Below, one piece after another: positions 27,447-37,200 of a stretch of DNA of 64,000 nucleotides. Each line of letters begins with the position of its first letter. Positions within the stretch are counted from its first letter, which is position 1. This DNA comes from Micromonospora sp. C31 (GTDB lineage Bacteria; Actinomycetota; Actinomycetes; Mycobacteriales; Micromonosporaceae), in contig NZ_JAGPXN010000001.1 in NCBI RefSeq assembly GCF_018070575.1, positions 975,671 to 1,039,670 on the forward strand, written 5' to 3'. Under the pieces are notes generated by a model that worked only from the letters and a program-made list of their open reading frames with translations, did not search any database and was not told the DNA's origin. Made by a program: the position numbers and the translations under genes.

Positions 27447-28322
27447 ATGGTCGACCTCAAGGACCTGCTCGCGGACCTCGCCGACGAGTCCGAGCAGTTC
27501 GACGACCTGGTGGCCGGCCGGTCGCCGGCCGGCTGGGGGCTCGCCACGCCGTCGCCGGGCTGGAGCGTCGGGCACCAGATCGCCCACCTCGCCTGGACCG
27601 ACCACGTGGCACTGCTCGCCGCCACGGACGCCGAGGCGTTCCTCGCGGCCGTGCTCGCCGCCCCCGACCCCGCCCGGCTCGTCGACGCCGGCGCGGAGGA
27701 GTTCCTCGCTCCGCCGAACGAGCTGCTCCCCCGCTGGCGTGCCGGCCGGGCGGCGCTCGCCGACGCGCTGGCGGGCGTGCCGGCGGGCGGCAAGCTGCCC
27801 TGGTTCGGCACCCGGATGTCAGCCGCCTCGATGGCCACCGCCCGGATCATGGAGACCTGGGCGCACGGCACGGACGTGGCCGACGCCCTCGGGGTGACCC
27901 GCCCCGGCACGGCCCGGCTGCGGCACGTCGCGCACCTCGGCTTCCGTACCCTCGGTCACAGCTTCGCCACCCACGGCCGACCGGCGCCGACGGTGCCGGT
28001 GCGGGTCGAGCTGGCGGCACCGCAGGGCGACACCTGGACGTACGGCCCGGCCGACGCCGCCGACCGGGTCACCGGCCCAGCCCTCGACTTCTGCCTGCTC
28101 GTCACCCAGCGCAGGCACCGCGCGGACCTGGCGCTGTCGGCCACCGGCCCGGTCGCCGACGGGTGGCTGGACGTGGCGCAGGCCTTCGCCGGCCCACCCG
28201 GCCCCGGCCGCCCGCCGAGGGCATTCGGAGCCGACGGACCCCCCATGATGGTTGCGGGCCCTGGGGCCGGTGCCACCGGCGACGCGGCCGACACCGGCGA
28301 CGCGGGCGGGGTGGCGGCGTGA
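27447..28322 (+). CDS. TIGR03084-type metal-binding protein (mycothiol-dependent maleylpyruvate isomerase/DinB-like)
   Basis: The 291-residue product starts with the four-helix DinB-like domain seen in mycothiol-dependent isomerases. Metal ligands are probably the His residues in GWSVGHQIAHLAWTD and in METWAHGTDVAD. Members of this subfamily are repeatedly found beside AtuA-like and carboxylase genes, but no reaction has been assigned. GGAGG precedes the ATG. The C-terminal 35 residues are Gly/Ala-rich and vary in length. Its stop overlaps the AtuA start (GTGA), so it is the first gene of the operon. Confidence 0.82.
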   Translation: MVDLKDLLADLADESEQFDDLVAGRSPAGWGLATPSPGWSVGHQIAHLAWTDHVALLAATDAEAFLAAVLAAPDPARLVDAGAEEFLAPPNELLPRWRAGRAALADALAGVPAGGKLPWFGTRMSAASMATARIMETWAHGTDVADALGVTRPGTARLRHVAHLGFRTLGHSFATHGRPAPTVPVRVELAAPQGDTWTYGPADAADRVTGPALDFCLLVTQRRHRADLALSATGPVADGWLDVAQAFAGPPGPGRPPRAFGADGPPMMVAGPGAGATGDAADTGDAGGVAA

Positions 28323-30076
28323 GCGGCGTGCTGCGGGTGGGGAACGCCTCCGGCTTCTACGGCGACCGGTCCACGGCGTGGCGGGAGATGCTCGACGGCG
28401 GCGAACTGGACGTGCTGACCGGCGACTACCTGGCCGAGCTGACCATGCTGATCCTCGGCCGGGACCGGCTGCGCGACCCCTCCCTCGGCTACGCGAAGAC
28501 CTTCCTCCGGCAGTTGGAGGGCTGCCTCGGCACCGCGCTCGACCGGGGCGTACGGATCGTGACCAACGCCGGCGGGTTGAACCCGGCCGGCCTGGCCACC
28601 GCGATCGGGTCGCTCGCCGGCCGGCTCGGCCTGACCGTACGCGTCGGGCACGTCGAGGGCGACGCCCTCACCCGCCCGGACGCGCTGACGGCGAACGCCT
28701 ACCTGGGGGCGTACGGCATCGCCGCCTGTCTGGACGGCGGGGCGGACGTGGTGGTCACCGGCCGGGTGACCGATGCGTCCCTGGTGGTGGGGCCGGCGAT
28801 CGCCCACTTCGGCTGGGGCCGCGACGACCTGGACGCGCTGGCCGGGGCGACCACCGCCGGTCACCTGCTCGAGTGCGGGGCGCAGGTGACGGGGGGCAAC
28901 TTCAGCTTCTTCACCGAGCTGCCCGACGGCGGGCGGCGCCCCGGCTTCCCGGTCGCCGAGCTGCACCCCGACGGCTCCTGTGTGATCACCAAGCACCCGG
29001 GCACCGGCGGCGCGGTCACCGTGGAGACTGTCACCGCCCAGCTGCTCTACGAGGTCGGCGGCCCGGCCTACCTGGGCCCGGACGTGGTGACCCGGCTGGA
29101 CACGGTCGAGCTGGCCGCCGACGGACCGGACCGGGTACGGGTGAGCGGCGTGCGGGGCACACCCCCGCCGGGCACCCTCAAGGTGGGCGTCAACAACCTC
29201 GGCGGCTTCCGCAACTCGATGACCTTCGTCCTGTGCGGGCTCGACATCCCCGCCAAGGCGGCCCTGGTCCGCAGCCAGGTCGAGGCGGCGGTCGGCACGC
29301 AGGGGCTGGAGTTCACGCTGGCCCGCACCGATCACCCGGACGCGGTCGACACCGAGGCGGCGAGCGCGCTGCTGCACGTACACCTGCGCGACGGTGACAA
29401 GACGCGGGCCGGGCGGGCGTTCTCGGCCGCGGCGGTGGAACTGGCCCTGGCCTCCTACCCCGGCTGCACCCTGACCACGCTGCCCGGCGACGCGACGCCC
29501 TACGGGGTGTTCACCGCCGACGCCGTGCCGCAGGACGCGGTGCCGCACGTCGCGGTGCTCCCCTCCGGCGAGCGGGTGTCGATCCCGCCGCCGGCCCGCA
29601 CCGCCGACACGCCGGGCGAGTCGGCGCCCGCCGCCGACCTGCCTGACGGACCGGCACCGGAGGCCGGTCAACCGCCGGCCGCACCGACCGACCGGCCCAC
29701 CCGGCGCGCGCCGCTCGGCGAGCTGGTCGGGGCCCGCTCCGGCGACAAGGGCGGCGACGCCAACCTGGGCGTCTGGGCCCGCAGTGACGCGACCTGGTCG
29801 TGGCTGCGCGGCTGGCTGACCACCGCGCGGCTGCGCGAGCTGCTGCCGGAGACCGCGCCGCTGGCCGTCGAGCGGTACGAGCTGCCGAACCTGCGGGCGG
29901 TCAACTTCGTCGTCCGGGGCCTGCTCGGGCAGGGGGTGGCCGCCTCCACCAGGTTCGATCCGCAGGCCAAGGCGCTCGGCGAGCTGCTCCGCTCCCGGCT
30001 CATCGACCTGCCGGCGGAACTCGGGCCCGGTCCGGACCACCGGGCCGGCGGCGCGACGCCCGGGGAGGGCCGGTGA
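28319..30076 (+). CDS. AtuA-family (DUF1446) acyclic terpene utilisation protein
   Basis: The 585-residue product matches AtuA over its length: early RVGNASGFYGDR, then VTNAGGLNPAG, GRVTDASLVVGPA and VTGGNFSFF. After a Pro/Ala-rich linker (about residues 420-460) comes a second domain with ARSGDKGGDANLGVWAR. In Pseudomonas atuA belongs to the citronellol/geraniol degradation cluster and its biochemical role is unsettled. GTG 28319 overlaps the previous stop (GTGA) and was chosen over an upstream start at 28163. It is the second gene of the operon. Confidence 0.88.
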   Translation: MSGVLRVGNASGFYGDRSTAWREMLDGGELDVLTGDYLAELTMLILGRDRLRDPSLGYAKTFLRQLEGCLGTALDRGVRIVTNAGGLNPAGLATAIGSLAGRLGLTVRVGHVEGDALTRPDALTANAYLGAYGIAACLDGGADVVVTGRVTDASLVVGPAIAHFGWGRDDLDALAGATTAGHLLECGAQVTGGNFSFFTELPDGGRRPGFPVAELHPDGSCVITKHPGTGGAVTVETVTAQLLYEVGGPAYLGPDVVTRLDTVELAADGPDRVRVSGVRGTPPPGTLKVGVNNLGGFRNSMTFVLCGLDIPAKAALVRSQVEAAVGTQGLEFTLARTDHPDAVDTEAASALLHVHLRDGDKTRAGRAFSAAAVELALASYPGCTLTTLPGDATPYGVFTADAVPQDAVPHVAVLPSGERVSIPPPARTADTPGESAPAADLPDGPAPEAGQPPAAPTDRPTRRAPLGELVGARSGDKGGDANLGVWARSDATWSWLRGWLTTARLRELLPETAPLAVERYELPNLRAVNFVVRGLLGQGVAASTRFDPQAKALGELLRSRLIDLPAELGPGPDHRAGGATPGEGR

Positions 30077-31212
30077 GCATCGTGGACACGCCGGAGCGCC
30101 GGCAGCTACGGGAGCTGACGCGGGCCTTCGTCACCCGGGAGGTGCTGCCGCACCTGGACGACTGGGAGCGGGCCGGCGAGATCCCGCGCGAGCTGCACGC
30201 CACCGCCGCCAAGCTCGGCCTGCTCGGCATCGGCTTCCCCGAGGCGGTCGGCGGCAGCGGCGGGGACCTGCTCGACTCGATCATCGTCACCGAGGAGATC
30301 ATCCGTTCGGGCGGCTCGTCCGGCCTGGTCGCCGCGCTCTTCACGCACGGCATCGCGCTGCCGCACATCGTCGCCTGCGGCGACGCGGAGCTCATCGACC
30401 GGTACGTCCGGCCGACGCTGGCCGGCACCACGATCGGCGCGCTGGCGATCACCGAGGCCGACGGCGGCTCGGACGTGGCCGGCATCCGCACGCACGCGCG
30501 GCGGGACGGTGACCACTACGTGGTCAACGGGTCGAAGACCTACATCACCAGCGGCTTCCGGGCCGACTTCGTGACCACCGCCGTCTGCACCCTGCCCCCG
30601 GGCAGCGGCGCCCTGACCCTGCTGGTGATCGACAGGGGTACGCCCGGCTTCACCGTCGGGCGCCGGCTGGAGAAGCTCGGCTGGCACTGCTCCGACACCG
30701 CCGAGCTGTCGTTCGCCGACGCCCGGGTGCCGGTGGCGAACCGGGTCGGCGCGGAGGACACCGCCTTCCTGGCGATCATGCAGAACTTCGCCGCGGAACG
30801 GCTCTCCCTCGCCACCCAGGCGTACGCGACAGCGCAGCGCTGCGTGGAGCTGGCGGTGCGGTGGTGCCGGGACCGGTCCACGTTCGGCCGTCCCCTGGCG
30901 AGCCGACAGCTGATCCGGCACCGGCTGGCCGAGATGCACACCCGCACCGAGGCGGCCCGGGCGTACGTGCACCAGGTGGCGGCGCGGGTGGCCGCCGGCG
31001 AGCCGGTGGTGACGGAGGTGGCGATGGCGAAGAACGTCGCGGTGGCGGCCTGCGCCGAGGTGGTCGACCAGGCGCTCCAGCTGCACGGCGGCTACGGCTA
31101 CCTGCGCGACGCCGAGGTGGAGCGGCACTACCGCGACGCCCGGATCCTCGGTATCGGCGGCGGCACCACGGAGATCATGAACGAGATCGTCGCGAAGGGC
31201 ATGGGCTTGTGA
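30073..31212 (+). CDS. Acyl-CoA dehydrogenase
   Basis: A FAD-dependent flavoenzyme forming an alpha,beta double bond in an acyl-CoA. The 379-residue product has AITEADGGSD and YVVNGSKTYITSG (flavin and substrate region) and the C-terminal GGYGYLRDAEVERHYRDAR. The last motif is GIGGGTTEI, without the YEGT glutamate used by medium-chain enzymes, so the catalytic base probably lies elsewhere, as in isovaleryl-CoA-type enzymes. GTG 30073 overlaps the AtuA stop (GTGA) after GGGGAGGG. Citronellyl-CoA- or branched-acyl-CoA-like substrate is inferred from neighbours. Confidence 0.9.
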   Translation: MSIVDTPERRQLRELTRAFVTREVLPHLDDWERAGEIPRELHATAAKLGLLGIGFPEAVGGSGGDLLDSIIVTEEIIRSGGSSGLVAALFTHGIALPHIVACGDAELIDRYVRPTLAGTTIGALAITEADGGSDVAGIRTHARRDGDHYVVNGSKTYITSGFRADFVTTAVCTLPPGSGALTLLVIDRGTPGFTVGRRLEKLGWHCSDTAELSFADARVPVANRVGAEDTAFLAIMQNFAAERLSLATQAYATAQRCVELAVRWCRDRSTFGRPLASRQLIRHRLAEMHTRTEAARAYVHQVAARVAAGEPVVTEVAMAKNVAVAACAEVVDQALQLHGGYGYLRDAEVERHYRDARILGIGGGTTEIMNEIVAKGMGL

Positions 31213-32810
31213 CCACACTGCGCAGTGCGATCGACGCGTCCTCGCCGGGGCACCGCGCCAACCGGGAGGCGCTGCTGGAGCGCCTCGCCGAGCTGGACGC
31301 CGCCCTCGACCGGGCGCGCGCCGGGGGCGGCGGGAAGTACGTGACCCGGCACCATCAGCGGGGCAAGCTGCTCCCCCGGGAGCGCATCGAGCTGCTGCTC
31401 GATGCGGACAGCCCCTTCCTGGAGCTGTCCCCGGTGGCGGCGTACGGCACCGACTTCCCGGTCGGCGCCAGCGTGGTGACCGGCATCGGCGTCGTCGAGG
31501 GCGTCGAGTGCCTCGTCGTCGCGAACGATCCGACGGTACGCGGCGGCGCGGTGAACCCGTGGTCGCTGGCGAAGACCCGCAGGGCCGGCGAGATAGCCCT
31601 GGCCAACCGGCTGCCGATGGTGAACCTGGTCGAGTCGGCCGGCGCGGACCTGCCCACCCAGGCGGAGATCTTCATCCCCGGCGGACGGGTGTTCCGCGAC
31701 CTGACCCGGCTCTCGGCCGCGAAGATCCCCACGGTCAGCGTGGTCTTCGGCAACGCCACCGCCGGGGGCGCGTACGTGCCCGGCATGTCCGACCAAGTGA
31801 TCATGATCCGGGACCGGTCACAGGTCTACCTGGCCGGACCGCCGCTGGTGAAGATGGCCACCGGCGAGGTCACCGACGACGAGTCCCTCGGCGGGGCGGC
31901 CATGCACGCCACGACGTCCGGGCTCGCGGACTTCCTCGCCGCCGACGAGCGCGACGGCATCCGGCTGGCCCGGCAGTGCGTACGCCGGCTGAACTGGCGC
32001 AAGCAGGGCCCGCCGCCGCGCAACCCGTTGCCGGCCCCGCCGAGGTACGACGCCGAGGAGCTGCTCGGCATCGCCAGCGCCGACCTGAAGGTGCCGTTCG
32101 ACCCGCGCGAGGTGCTGGCCCGGGTGCTCGACGGCAGCGAGTTCGACGAGTTCAAGCCGGCGTACGGCACCGCCCTGGTCACCGGCTGGGGCGAGTTGCA
32201 CGGCTATCCCGTCGGGGTGCTGGCCAACGCGCGGGGCGTGCTGTTCAGCGAGGAGGCGCAGAAGGCCACCCAGTTCATCCAGCTCGCCAACGCCGCCGAC
32301 ACCCCGCTGGTCTTCCTCCAGAACACCACCGGCTACATGGTCGGCACCGAGTACGAGCAGCGCGGCATCATCAAGCACGGCGCCCTCATGATCAACGCGG
32401 TGTCGAACTCGACGGTGCCGCACCTGACGGTCAACCTCGGCGCCTCCTACGGCGCCGGCAACTACGGCATGTGCGGGCGGGCGTACGAGCCGAGGTTCCT
32501 GTTCACCTGGCCGAACGCCAAGTCGGCGGTGATGGGGCCGGCGCAGCTCGCGGGCGTGCTGTCCATCGTGGCCCGGCAGGCCGCCGCCGCCCGGGGCCGG
32601 GACTACGACGAGGACTCCGACGCCGCGATGCGGATGATGGTCGAGCAGCAGATCGAGTCGCAGTCCGGCGCGCTCTTCCTCTCCGGCCGGCTCTACGACG
32701 ACGGGGTGATCGATCCCCGCGACACCCGTACCGTCCTCGGGCTCTGCCTGTCGGCTGTCCACAACGCACCGGTCAGGGGCGCCGACGGCTTCGGCGTCTT
32801 CCGGATGTGA
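31209..32810 (+). CDS. Acyl-CoA carboxylase, carboxyltransferase (beta) subunit
   Basis: This subunit transfers CO2 from carboxybiotin to an acyl-CoA. The 533-residue product has the two crotonase-like halves of the family; GYMVGTEYEQRGIIKHGA and GASYGAGNYGMCGRAYEPR mark the oxyanion and CoA sites. It resembles methylcrotonoyl- and geranoyl-CoA carboxylase beta subunits more than propionyl-CoA carboxylase. GTG 31209 overlaps the dehydrogenase stop (GTGA). The biotin-carrying partner is next. Substrate class by analogy: 3-methyl-branched enoyl-CoA. Confidence 0.92.
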   Translation: MTTLRSAIDASSPGHRANREALLERLAELDAALDRARAGGGGKYVTRHHQRGKLLPRERIELLLDADSPFLELSPVAAYGTDFPVGASVVTGIGVVEGVECLVVANDPTVRGGAVNPWSLAKTRRAGEIALANRLPMVNLVESAGADLPTQAEIFIPGGRVFRDLTRLSAAKIPTVSVVFGNATAGGAYVPGMSDQVIMIRDRSQVYLAGPPLVKMATGEVTDDESLGGAAMHATTSGLADFLAADERDGIRLARQCVRRLNWRKQGPPPRNPLPAPPRYDAEELLGIASADLKVPFDPREVLARVLDGSEFDEFKPAYGTALVTGWGELHGYPVGVLANARGVLFSEEAQKATQFIQLANAADTPLVFLQNTTGYMVGTEYEQRGIIKHGALMINAVSNSTVPHLTVNLGASYGAGNYGMCGRAYEPRFLFTWPNAKSAVMGPAQLAGVLSIVARQAAAARGRDYDEDSDAAMRMMVEQQIESQSGALFLSGRLYDDGVIDPRDTRTVLGLCLSAVHNAPVRGADGFGVFRM

Positions 32811-32841
32811 GCGCGATGAACGCGATCGAGAGGCAGGCTCA

Positions 32842-34809
32842 GTGATCAGCAGACTTCTGGTGGCGAACCGGGGTGAGATCGCCCGCCGGGTCTTCGCCAC
32901 CTGCCGGGCGCTGGGCGTCGGGACGGTGGCCGTGCACGCCGACGCCGACGCCGACGCGCCGTTCGTCGCCGAGGCCGACCACGCCGTGCGGCTGCCGGGG
33001 AACACGCCCGTCGAGACGTACCTGCGGATCGACCTGATCCTCGACGCGGCCCGCAGGACCGGGGCGGACGCCGTCCATCCCGGCTACGGCTTCCTCGCCG
33101 AGAACGCCGAGTTCGCCGCCGCGGTGGCCGACGCCGGGCTGACCTGGGTGGGCCCGCCGGCGAGGGCGATCGCCGCGATGGGCGACAAGATGGCGGCGAA
33201 GGCCCTGCTCGCCGAGGCGGGCGTGCCGATGCTGCCCACCCGGACCGACGCCGACGAGATCACCGACTTCCCGGTGCTGGTGAAGGCGTCCGCCGGGGGC
33301 GGCGGGCGCGGCATGCGCATCGTCCGCGACGCCGCCGGCCTGGCCGAGGCCGTCGCCTCCGCGCGCCGGGAGGCGGCCGGCGCGTTCGGCGACGGCACGG
33401 TCTTCATCGAGCGGTACGTCGAGCGCGGCCGGCACGTCGAGGTGCAGATCTTCGGCGACACGCACGGGACGGTGGCCGCCCTGGGCGTGCGCGAGTGCTC
33501 GATCCAGCGCCGCCACCAGAAGCTGGTGGAGGAGGCGCCCGGCGTCCTCCCCGCCGAGGTGCGGGAGCGGCTGCACGAGGCGGCGGTGGCCGCCGGCCGG
33601 GCGGTCGACTACGTGGGAGCCGGCACGGTCGAGTTCCTGCTCGCGCCCGACGGGGAGATCTACTTCCTGGAGATGAACACCCGCCTCCAGGTCGAGCACC
33701 CGGTCACCGAGCTGACCACCGGTTTGGACCTGGTCCGGCTGCAACTGCTCGTCGCCGAGGGCGAGCCGCTGCCAGTGGCGGCGACCCCGCCGGCACAGGG
33801 GCACGCGATGGAGGTACGCCTCTGCGCCGAGGATCCCGCGCAGGGGTACCGGCCGGCGACGGGCACCCTGCACCGGTTCGCCCTGCCCGGCGTGACGGCC
33901 GGGTTCGGGCCGCTGACCGGGCCGGGCCTGCGGCTGGACTCCGGCGTGGTGGACGGCTCGGTGGTGGGCGTCCACTACGACTCGATGCTCGCCAAGGTGA
34001 TCGCCTGGGCGCCGACCCGCACCGAGGCGGCCCGCGCCCTGGCCGGCGCGCTGGCCCGGGCCGAGTTGCACGGGGTGACCACCAACCGGGACCTGTTGGT
34101 CCGCGTCCTGCGCAGCCCGGAGTTCGCCGCCGTCGACATCGACACCGGTTTCCTGGACCGGCACCCCGAGGTCTTCGCCCCGCTGCTGCCGGCCGACCAA
34201 CTTCCTCTGGTAGCCCTGGCCGCCGCGCTGGCCACCGCCGCAGCCCGGCGGGCCGCCGCACCGGTGCTCGCCGGACTGCCGTCGGGCTGGCGCAATGTGC
34301 CCGCCTTCCCGCAGGTCACCCGCTACGCGGGACCGGGCGGCGAGATCGAGGTCCGCTACCGGCTGGACCGGTCGGGCAGCCTCGCCGAGTGGTCGGCCTC
34401 GACAGGCGGGCCGGCACCTGTGGTGAGCCTGATCCGGGCCGCCCCGGACCGGGTGGTGCTCGACGTCGACGGGGTGCGGCGCGGGTACCGCGTACACCGG
34501 GTCGGGTCGGACGTCTTCGTGGACGGCCCGGACGGGGCGGCGAGCCTGACCGAGCTGCCACGCTTTCCCGATCCCACCGTGGAGCTGGCGGCCGGGTCGC
34601 TGGTCGCGCCGCTGCCGGGCGCGGTGACCCGGGTGCACGTCGAGGTCGGTCAGCGGGTGGCGGCCGGCGACCTGCTGCTGACGCTGGAAGCGATGAAGCT
34701 GGAACATCCCGTGCTCGCCCCGGCCGACGGCGTGGTCGCCGAGCTTCCGGTCGCGACCGGCGGGCAGGTCGACACGGGTGCCGTGCTGGCCGTGGTCAAC
34801 CCCGAATGA
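32842..34809 (+). CDS. Acyl-CoA carboxylase, biotin carboxylase/BCCP (alpha) subunit
   Basis: The subunit carboxylates its own biotin with ATP and bicarbonate. The 655-residue product begins with the biotin carboxylase domain (LLVANRGEIARRV, ATP-grasp segment KASAGGGGRGMRIV, EMNTRLQVEHPVTE). It ends with a biotinyl domain with EAMKLEHP, the Lys being the biotin attachment site. A 9-codon mini-frame (ATG 32816) ends in a TGA overlapping this GTG start, and GAGAGG lies 8 bases before it. Together with the previous gene it forms a methylcrotonoyl/geranoyl-CoA-type carboxylase. Confidence 0.93.
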   Translation: MISRLLVANRGEIARRVFATCRALGVGTVAVHADADADAPFVAEADHAVRLPGNTPVETYLRIDLILDAARRTGADAVHPGYGFLAENAEFAAAVADAGLTWVGPPARAIAAMGDKMAAKALLAEAGVPMLPTRTDADEITDFPVLVKASAGGGGRGMRIVRDAAGLAEAVASARREAAGAFGDGTVFIERYVERGRHVEVQIFGDTHGTVAALGVRECSIQRRHQKLVEEAPGVLPAEVRERLHEAAVAAGRAVDYVGAGTVEFLLAPDGEIYFLEMNTRLQVEHPVTELTTGLDLVRLQLLVAEGEPLPVAATPPAQGHAMEVRLCAEDPAQGYRPATGTLHRFALPGVTAGFGPLTGPGLRLDSGVVDGSVVGVHYDSMLAKVIAWAPTRTEAARALAGALARAELHGVTTNRDLLVRVLRSPEFAAVDIDTGFLDRHPEVFAPLLPADQLPLVALAAALATAAARRAAAPVLAGLPSGWRNVPAFPQVTRYAGPGGEIEVRYRLDRSGSLAEWSASTGGPAPVVSLIRAAPDRVVLDVDGVRRGYRVHRVGSDVFVDGPDGAASLTELPRFPDPTVELAAGSLVAPLPGAVTRVHVEVGQRVAAGDLLLTLEAMKLEHPVLAPADGVVAELPVATGGQVDTGAVLAVVNPE

Positions 34810-34825
34810 TCCTGGAGGCCCCGCG

Positions 34826-36016
34826 ATGAACTTCGACCTCACCCCCGAGCAGGACCAGCTCCGCGACGCCGTCCGCGCCCTCGGCCGCCGGTACGGCCAC
34901 GACTACTTCGTCACGAAGGCAAAGGCGGGCGAGCACACCACCGAGCTGTGGGACGAGGCCGGCCGGTTGGGCTACCTCGGGGTCAACATCCCCACCGAGT
35001 ACGGCGGCGGCGGGGGCGGGATCACCGAGCTGGCCATCGTCTGCGAGGAGCTGGCGGCGGCCGGCTGCCCGCTGCTGCTGCTGGTGGTCTCGCCGGCCAT
35101 CGCGGCGACGGTGATCGCCCGGCACGGCACCGAGGAGCAGCGCAAGCGCTTCCTGCCCGGCTTCGCCGACGGCTCGCTGAAGGTGGTGTTCGCGATCACC
35201 GAGCCGGAGGCCGGCTCCAACTTCCACCGGCTCGGCACGGTGGCCCGCCGCGACGGCGACGACTGGCTGCTCTCCGGCCGCAAGTGCTACATCTCGGGCG
35301 TCGACGAGGCGTCGTACGTGCTGGTGGTGGCGCGGGTCGCCGTCGGAGACGGCCAAGCCGGTGCGGGGGATGCGGTTCCGCAGAAACTGAAGCCGGCGCT
35401 GTTCGTGGTGCCGACCGACGCGCCGGGGTTGACCCGCTCCAAGCTGGACATGGAGATCGTGTCCCCGGAGAACCAGTTCCTGCTCTACCTAGACGATGTG
35501 CGGCTGCCCGCCGACGCGCTGGTCGGCGAGTCGCTGGACGCCGGCCTGCCGGCACTCTTCGCTGGGCTCAACCCGGAGCGGATCACGGTCGCCGCGATGG
35601 GCGCCGGCACCGGCCGGTACGCCATCGAGCGGGCCAGCGAGTACACCGCCAACCGCAAGGTCTGGGGTGGCCGGAGCATCGGCTCGCACCAGGGTGTGGC
35701 CCACCCGCTCGCGCACGCGGCCGTGCAGGTCGAGCTGGCCCGCCTCATGATCCACAAGGCGGCCACCCTCTACGACGCGGGCCGCGACCTGGAGGCCGGG
35801 GTGTCCGGCAACATGGCCAAGTACGCCGCCGGGGAGGCCGCCGCGCTGGCCGTCGACACGGCCGTCCAGGTGCTCGGCGGGGCCGGCATGACCACCGAGT
35901 ACGGCGTCGCCACGCTCCTCGGCGCGGTGCGCGCCGGCCGGATCGCCCCGGTCAGCCGCGAGATGATCCTCAACTTCGTCGCCCAGCACGTCCTCGGCCA
36001 GGACAAGTCCTACTGA
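34826..36016 (+). CDS. Acyl-CoA dehydrogenase (second copy in operon)
   Basis: The 396-residue product has the family order: VCEELAAAGCP, FAITEPEAGSNFHRL, WLLSGRKCYISG, then YTANRKVWGGRSIGSHQGVAHPLAH and the C-terminal QVLGGAGMTTEYGV. GGAGG at 34814-34818 precedes ATG 34826. It is only distantly similar to the dehydrogenase at 30073, which suggests the two act on different intermediates or side chains. About residues 170-190 hold an insertion (VGDGQAGAGDAVPQ) not expected in the family core. Last gene of the operon. Confidence 0.9.
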   Translation: MNFDLTPEQDQLRDAVRALGRRYGHDYFVTKAKAGEHTTELWDEAGRLGYLGVNIPTEYGGGGGGITELAIVCEELAAAGCPLLLLVVSPAIAATVIARHGTEEQRKRFLPGFADGSLKVVFAITEPEAGSNFHRLGTVARRDGDDWLLSGRKCYISGVDEASYVLVVARVAVGDGQAGAGDAVPQKLKPALFVVPTDAPGLTRSKLDMEIVSPENQFLLYLDDVRLPADALVGESLDAGLPALFAGLNPERITVAAMGAGTGRYAIERASEYTANRKVWGGRSIGSHQGVAHPLAHAAVQVELARLMIHKAATLYDAGRDLEAGVSGNMAKYAAGEAAALAVDTAVQVLGGAGMTTEYGVATLLGAVRAGRIAPVSREMILNFVAQHVLGQDKSY

Positions 36017-36159
36017 CACCGGCATGGACACCCAGGGCGTCCGGATGCGCCCGAAGATCTTGACCAGAACCGCATTCAGCTGTGCGGGGCGTGCCAGGCC
36101 CGATCGGGACCAGATCCAGGCCTGAGAAGGACGCCAGCCGGCGCTTACCATCCTTGACT

Positions 36160-37200
36160 GTGATCTCGACCGTGTGGCGGATGCTCACCCGCCAGATCGA
36201 TACGAACCTGGCGCAGGACGACGCCGTGCTGCGCGAGGCGTGCACGCAGGCGCGGTACGGCTCCGACATCGAACGAGCCCGGAAGGCGCTGGCCGCCACC
36301 CGGGGCGACCACGACCGTCGGGCACGCTACGTCCGCGTGCTGGCCGAATCGACCGCCGGTGGGCTGGGATCCCGAGTCGACCCCACGACCGGCCGGGTCG
36401 ACACCTCAGCCGCCTGGACCGACCGCTGGGCGTCACGTACGCCGACCAGCCCGGATGCTCAGCTCGTACGCGCCCGGTCCCTGATGGCACGAGCCTGGGA
36501 GGTGCGCGGCGGGGACTGGGCCGCCAACGTCCGTCAAGGGCAGTGGGCCGAGTTCAACCGCCTGCTGGACCTGGCCCGGCAGGTGAACGACCTGGCCATG
36601 CGGCTCGCACCCGAGGACCCCACCCCGTGGGTGAACCGGCTGGACCTCATGATCGGCCAGAGCACGCCACCGGAGGACGTCGAGGAGACGTGGCGTGAGC
36701 TGACCCGGCGCGACCCCTGGCATCGGGAGGGGCACATCCTCAAGCTGACGTACCACTGCAGGAAGTGGAGCGGCTCGCACGAGGCGATGTTCGGCTTCGC
36801 CCGGTCGGTCGCCGCCGCGGCGCCTGTGGGCTCGCCGCTGCACGTGCTGCCAGTGCAGGCCGCCGCCGAGTGGGCGCTGTGGGAGCAGGAGCGCGCATCC
36901 CAAGGCAGCGCCGTCGACGAGATCAGCCAGCGGTGGCGGCAGGACCCGGTCATGCAGTCCGATCTCGACAATGCGCTGTCCCGGTGGTTCCACCAGCCGG
37001 CCATCCGCCACGCCGACTGGCTCAACGACGCCAACATCCTGGCGTACGGGCTGGCACGCACCGGCCGCGACGCCGACGCCGCGCCGGTCTTCGCGTCGAT
37101 CGGCCGGTACATGACCAGCGTTCCGTGGTCCTGGTGGGACCGCGTACGCGGAGACACAGCCTTCCTCCAAGCCCGCCGCCGCGCCCGCCGCGCTGCCTGA
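36160..37200 (+). CDS. Helical-repeat (TPR-like) hypothetical protein
   Basis: I do not recognise a named family with certainty. The 346-residue product is alpha-helical with spaced Trp and Ala patterns typical of tetratricopeptide-like or DUF4034-type proteins: WEVRGGDWAANVRQGQW, LAPEDPTPWVNRL, TWRELTRRDPWHREGH. GTG 36160 follows TACCAT at a distance typical of leaderless messages. It has no signal peptide or membrane span and is probably a cytoplasmic scaffold. It stands alone between the acyl-CoA operon and a convergent peptidase gene. Confidence 0.72.
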   Translation: MISTVWRMLTRQIDTNLAQDDAVLREACTQARYGSDIERARKALAATRGDHDRRARYVRVLAESTAGGLGSRVDPTTGRVDTSAAWTDRWASRTPTSPDAQLVRARSLMARAWEVRGGDWAANVRQGQWAEFNRLLDLARQVNDLAMRLAPEDPTPWVNRLDLMIGQSTPPEDVEETWRELTRRDPWHREGHILKLTYHCRKWSGSHEAMFGFARSVAAAAPVGSPLHVLPVQAAAEWALWEQERASQGSAVDEISQRWRQDPVMQSDLDNALSRWFHQPAIRHADWLNDANILAYGLARTGRDADAAPVFASIGRYMTSVPWSWWDRVRGDTAFLQARRRARRAA

